From: Bacteroidales bacterium
GTDB lineage: Bacteria > Bacteroidota > Bacteroidia > Bacteroidales > Tenuifilaceae
Length of the DNA: 64,000 nucleotides
NCBI GenBank assembly: GCA_013376985.1
Contig: JACABB010000001.1
Span: 127,560 to 191,559, forward strand
Direction: 5' to 3'
Made by a program: the position numbers and the translations under genes. A model generated the notes under the pieces. That model was not told the DNA's origin. It did no database searches and saw nothing but the letters and a program-made list of their open reading frames with translations. Below, piece by piece: positions 60,508 through 64,000 of this stretch (its first letter is position 1; the number at the start of each line of letters is the position of its first letter).

Positions 60508-61779
60508 ATGAAAATTGCTATTGTTGGTTTTGGGGCTGCTGCTATTGGCCTTCTTGAAAAATTAAAAGAATCATCGCATGAAATTCATGTCTTTGAGAAA
60601 AGCAAAGATGTTTATTCATCAAGTATTTCGGGGATAAGAGCCGATGGAAAACTGTTCGTTTCTACAGAAATGGGAGGCGATATTTTTATAGATCCAATGC
60701 TTCAAAAAAAACTTGTAGATTACTATATAAATTTCACTGATAACAAACTTGTTGAAACAGGTAAATCGTTTGGAAATCATCATTACTATAAACTTTTCTA
60801 CGAAAAAGGATTTCTTCCCATCAGCTCTGATTTTTACCACATTGGAACGGATCAACTAAAAGAGGTTCTTTTCAATATTTACAACGATTTTTCATCACAT
60901 CCAAATATCCATTTTCACTTCAATTACGAAGTAATTGATATTGATGAAGAGAAAAATGGCGCTAAAATTAATGGGGATGGATTATTTGATATTGCTATAA
61001 TAACGGTTGGTCGAAGCGGTCATAAATTGGTTAACCGAATGATGTCCAAGTTTCCCAAATTAGTGCTTGATAATACAAGGGTTGATATGGGAATTCGATT
61101 CGAACTCCCCAACCATGTTGTTGATGAGATAAATAAGGAGATGTACGAGTTTAAGGTTAAATACCGAAGCAAAACAGGGTATATGGTGCGTACATTTTGT
61201 AATAATCCTTCTGGCTTTGTTGTAACTGAAAACTATGGCGATTTTTTGACCGTGAATGGTCATGCTAAAATGTTGGAAAAAAGCAATAACACCAACTTTG
61301 CAATTTTAACCTCACTTAAATTTACAGAACCATTCAACGATCCTATCGGATATGGCTCTTATATAGCAAAACTATCGAATTTATTGGCTGGGGAGGATAA
61401 GGTAATCCTACAAACCTACAGTCACTTTAAAGAATCAAGAAGAACAAAAAATCTATATAGAGTTTTACCAACTCTCGATCCTAAAAGTTTTATTCTTGGA
61501 GATGTAAATCTTGTATTTCCTCGAAGGATTATTGAAAGTATAATCGACTTTGTTGAAAATCTCGATAAGGTTATTCCTGGAGTTGCAAATAATGATAATC
61601 TGGTCTACGCACCTGAAATTAAATTTTACTCAAATCGCCTGAATAACAAATCTATGCAGCATATAAAATTCGCTGGTGATTGTTCTGGTGCCACTCGTTC
61701 AATAATTTATGCTACTGCTCATGGATATTTAATTGGCGAAGCTATTCTTACAAATCAATTCTCAAACGCTGAATTATAA
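60508..61779 (+). CDS. FAD-dependent oxidoreductase-like protein
   Basis: 423 residues. The N-terminal FAD/NAD dinucleotide-binding loop is IAIVGFGAAAIGLLEKL with the acidic end of the second strand (HEIHVFEKSK). A middle segment ISGIRADGKLFVS and a later VGRSGHKLVN and FAGDCSGATRSIIYATAHGYLIGEAIL at the C-terminus fit the NAD(P)/FAD oxidoreductase of the BaiN/HI0933 or FAD-dependent dehydrogenase type. Substrate unknown. Its stop TAA shares a base with the ATG of the following ABC ATPase gene, so they are translationally coupled, an unusual pairing. Confidence 0.78.
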   Translation: MKIAIVGFGAAAIGLLEKLKESSHEIHVFEKSKDVYSSSISGIRADGKLFVSTEMGGDIFIDPMLQKKLVDYYINFTDNKLVETGKSFGNHHYYKLFYEKGFLPISSDFYHIGTDQLKEVLFNIYNDFSSHPNIHFHFNYEVIDIDEEKNGAKINGDGLFDIAIITVGRSGHKLVNRMMSKFPKLVLDNTRVDMGIRFELPNHVVDEINKEMYEFKVKYRSKTGYMVRTFCNNPSGFVVTENYGDFLTVNGHAKMLEKSNNTNFAILTSLKFTEPFNDPIGYGSYIAKLSNLLAGEDKVILQTYSHFKESRRTKNLYRVLPTLDPKSFILGDVNLVFPRRIIESIIDFVENLDKVIPGVANNDNLVYAPEIKFYSNRLNNKSMQHIKFAGDCSGATRSIIYATAHGYLIGEAILTNQFSNAEL

Positions 61780-63455
61780 TGCTTAAGGTCGAAAACCTTA
61801 GTGTGAAATTTGGGAATATCAATGTCCTCAGCCAAGTATCCTTCCTGTTAGAAAAGGGTGAAATATTGGGTGTTGTAGGAGAATCGGGATCAGGAAAAAC
61901 TATTACCTCTCTGTGCTTAATGGGGCTGTTACCACCACAAGCCATAATTGAAAGTGGTACCTCGGAATTTTTGTTGAAAGGCAATGATACTATAAACCTC
62001 CTTGCCCTCACCGAAAAAAAATTTCAAACTATTCGAGGTAAACACATCGCAATGATTTTTCAGGAACCCCAAACCTGCCTTAATCCATCGATGCCATGCG
62101 GAAAACAACTTCTCGAGGCGGTTCTTCTCAACTCTGATCTACGGGGAAATGCTGCGAAGAAAAGGTGCTTTGATCTCCTAACCGAAATGCAACTTCCAAA
62201 TCCAGAAAAAGTATACAATAGTTATCCTCATCAACTTAGTGGCGGGCAAAAACAGAGGGTTATGATTGCCATGGCTTTATCGGGAAATCCTGAACTGCTG
62301 ATAGCCGATGAGCCAACCACGGCCCTAGATGTTACTGTTCAGAAGGGATTGTTACAATTATTAAAGTCCCTTCGGGATAAATATCAAATGGGAATGATAT
62401 TTATAAGCCATGATTTAGGTTTAATCCGTGAAATTGCAGACAAAGTAATTGTTCTTCAGTATGGGAAAGTGGTAGAACAGGGCTCTGTGAAACAAATATT
62501 TTCCTCGCCTCAAAATCCTTATACAAAAGGATTGCTGGCAAGTAGACCTCCATTAAATCAAAAACCATATCGCCTTTTGACCGTTGAGGATTTTATTAAT
62601 GGAAAACACACACAAGATCAATCATCAATCAAAAAATCATCAACAAATACTTATATTAATATACTCTATTCTGCAAAAAGCATTGTTACCAGTTTTATCA
62701 CCAAAAAAAATCTTTGGGGAAACGCTATTAAAAGATTCAATGCGGTTGATAATGTTAGCCTTGAACTATTTGAAGGTGAGATTCTTGGTGTTGTTGGTGA
62801 ATCAGGATCTGGGAAAACAACCCTTGGTAGAACTCTACTCAATTTAATTCAAAATCAATCAGGTACGATTACCTATAAAGGAATAGATCTTAGGGAAATG
62901 GATAGAAATTCCAGATCTCAGTTTAGGAAAGAGGTCCAGCTAATATTTCAAGATCCCTATTCATCCTTAAATCCCAGAAAGACAATTGGTCAAGCAATTT
63001 CCGAACCCTTGAGGGTGAATCATATTTATCGAAACGAAAAGGATCGAAAACAGCGAGTTCTCGATTTGTTAAGAAATGTAGCCCTACCCCCCGAAAGTTA
63101 CTACAGATATCCTCATGAGTTCTCTGGCGGTCAACGACAACGTATTGTTATTGCCCGTGCTTTAGCGGTCAATCCCAAAGTGATTATTTGCGATGAAATT
63201 GTGTCAGCACTTGATGTTTCGGTTCAAGCTCAAGTACTAAATCTAATTAAAGATCTAAAAGAAAAGTTTGACCTGACGTTACTTTTTATATCGCATGATC
63301 TATCTGTAGTAAAATACATTAGTGATAGAATCATTGTGCTAAAAAATGGCGCTTTGATCGAAACCGGATCTTCCGATGAAATATTCAATTCCCCAAAAAC
63401 AGAGTACACAAAAAACCTGATTAACTCAATCCCTTGCAGGGAAATCATCAATTAG
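61779..63455 (+). CDS. Double-domain ABC transporter ATPase (oligopeptide/nickel type)
   Basis: 558 residues with two complete ABC ATPase halves. Each has Walker A (GESGSGKT, near residues 34 and 337), Q-loop (IFQEPQTCLNPS, IFQDPYSSLNPR), signature (LSGGQKQR, FSGGQRQR) and Walker B (LLIADEPTTALDV, VIICDEIVSALDV), and the oligopeptide-type linker. It is the DppD-DppF-like fused form of GsiA/YejF. It energises peptide import; membrane subunits and binding protein are not in the window. The second Walker B has EIVSALDV rather than EPTSALDV. Overlaps the FAD-protein gene by 1 bp. Confidence 0.93.
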   Translation: MLKVENLSVKFGNINVLSQVSFLLEKGEILGVVGESGSGKTITSLCLMGLLPPQAIIESGTSEFLLKGNDTINLLALTEKKFQTIRGKHIAMIFQEPQTCLNPSMPCGKQLLEAVLLNSDLRGNAAKKRCFDLLTEMQLPNPEKVYNSYPHQLSGGQKQRVMIAMALSGNPELLIADEPTTALDVTVQKGLLQLLKSLRDKYQMGMIFISHDLGLIREIADKVIVLQYGKVVEQGSVKQIFSSPQNPYTKGLLASRPPLNQKPYRLLTVEDFINGKHTQDQSSIKKSSTNTYINILYSAKSIVTSFITKKNLWGNAIKRFNAVDNVSLELFEGEILGVVGESGSGKTTLGRTLLNLIQNQSGTITYKGIDLREMDRNSRSQFRKEVQLIFQDPYSSLNPRKTIGQAISEPLRVNHIYRNEKDRKQRVLDLLRNVALPPESYYRYPHEFSGGQRQRIVIARALAVNPKVIICDEIVSALDVSVQAQVLNLIKDLKEKFDLTLLFISHDLSVVKYISDRIIVLKNGALIETGSSDEIFNSPKTEYTKNLINSIPCREIIN

Positions 63456-63457
63456 AT

Positions 63458-64000
63458 TTAGAAAAAATCATCCTCGTTTACCTCTTTTTTTACTTTCTTC
63501 TTTCCCTTTGCCTCCTCACAATCAGTATCAAAATATTTAGTCACTAAAGGTTTCTCCCACTGATCGTTTGGGGAAATACCTAAGCGAGAATCTTTGTAAA
63601 CTTTTTGAAGGAAAAGAGCATAAATGGGTAAAGCCATGGTTGCTCCTTGACCAAAATACAATTCCTGAAAATGAACAGAACGATCCTCTGCCCCCACCCA
63701 TGTGCCAGTTACTAAATTGGGGAGCATTCCCATAAACCATCCATCGGAGTGATTTTGGGTAGTTCCCGTTTTCCCTGCAATTGGACCAAGAAGCTCATAC
63801 GTTAGTCTTAATCGAACACCTGTTCCACTATTTATCACACCCTCAAGCAGATTGATCATAAGATATGCCGTTTGTTCACTTATCGCTTCGCTTTTTTGAG
63901 GGGTGAAACTTGCTAAAACGTTCCCGTTCTTATCCTCAATTTTAGTAACCATCAATGGTTCAACATGAACACCTTTATTAGCAAAAGTACTATACGCTCC
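63458..64000 (-). CDS. Class A penicillin-binding protein, C-terminal fragment (window edge)
   Basis: About 180 residues visible; the gene continues beyond the right edge of the window. The frame reads straight to 64000 (GAYSTFANKGVHVEP before the displayed Met). The KTG box of the transpeptidase is at GPIAGKTGTTQNHSDGWFMG, with the downstream TGTWVGAED and YFGQGATMALPIY segments typical of PBP1A. The C-terminus is acidic/basic (KKKVKKEVNEDDFF). It polymerises and cross-links peptidoglycan in the periplasm. Convergent with the ABC ATPase gene, with only 2 bp between stops. Confidence 0.9.
   Translation of the reverse strand, partial: GAYSTFANKGVHVEPLMVTKIEDKNGNVLASFTPQKSEAISEQTAYLMINLLEGVINSGTGVRLRLTYELLGPIAGKTGTTQNHSDGWFMGMLPNLVTGTWVGAEDRSVHFQELYFGQGATMALPIYALFLQKVYKDSRLGISPNDQWEKPLVTKYFDTDCEEAKGKKKVKKEVNEDDFF

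Noticed and set aside
1-64000. CRISPR array, prophage, transposase or toxin-antitoxin system
   Set aside because: I looked for regularly spaced repeats, integrase/recombinase motifs, capsid or tail genes and small paired ORFs and found none; the S74 domain protein lacks any phage neighbours.

Overview
This 64 kb window is an AT-rich (estimated at 35-38% G+C by eye) chromosomal segment from a member of the Bacteroidota, most likely a Bacteroidales-type organism. The signs are a type IX secretion (T9SS) sorting domain, DUF4270 and FISUMP-domain proteins, an OmpP1/FadL porin, a proton-translocating transhydrogenase with split alpha subunit, TTG/TAnnTTTG-type promoters, and almost no Shine-Dalgarno dependence. 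I cannot name a genus. Most of the window is ordinary housekeeping and envelope content. I see no prophage, transposase, CRISPR array, restriction system or rRNA.

Region by region: 0-3 kb carries a trimeric-fibre-like surface protein with a peptidase S74 chaperone end and a T9SS cargo protein. 3-7 kb has the APS/PAPS reductase, tRNA-Cys, FolB, and an ECF sigma / membrane anti-sigma-like / exported repeat protein operon. 7.5-10 kb has a FISUMP lipoprotein-like protein and a HAMP-SpoIIE phosphatase sensor. 10-13.4 kb is a minus-strand cluster of a calcineurin-like phosphoesterase and two GT-B glycosyltransferase-like proteins, probably lipid glycosylation. 13.5-18 kb has PhoU, a cation diffusion facilitator whose start is frameshifted, and a fused acyl-ACP synthetase/ACP/PlsC phospholipid enzyme. 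18-24 kb has MetG with a long structured leader, LD-carboxypeptidase, YraN and ThiL. 24-29.5 kb has an OmpP1-type porin, a secreted papain-like (bleomycin-hydrolase type) peptidase and a LuxE-like acyl-adenylating protein. 30-31.5 kb is an AlbA_2-type ATP-binding regulator broken by an in-frame amber codon. 31.8-34.8 kb is the pnt operon. 36-37.4 kb has an Omp85-like barrel.

37.5-38 kb is a small tRNA island: one intact tRNA-Val(GAC), a second tRNA-Val(GAC) copy with a 34-nt insert in the T-loop, a 3' remnant carrying a diverged copy of the same insert, and a CAU-anticodon tRNA. 38-42.5 kb has assorted enzymes (HAD phosphatase, RNA m5U methyltransferase, GNAT, DUF2461). 43-51 kb has a complete RND efflux operon (adaptor, permease, TolC) and an MBOAT/AlgX-like O-acetylation pair. 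51-64 kb has tRNA-Lys, RfbB, GlmS, a DUF4270 lipoprotein, a truncated glycogen-synthase-like protein, PanC, PanD, an LPG-synthase-like flippase-type membrane protein, RadA, an FAD oxidoreductase overlapping a double ABC ATPase, and the C-terminal end of a class A penicillin-binding protein that runs off the window.

The most unusual signals are the interrupted tRNA-Val and its related fragment, the hairpin/U-tract with an upstream start codon in the metG leader, the homopolymer frameshift in the cation transporter, and the two-glycosyltransferase cluster. I found no single convincing new defence or mobile system; the tRNA T-loop insertion is the best candidate for something undescribed.
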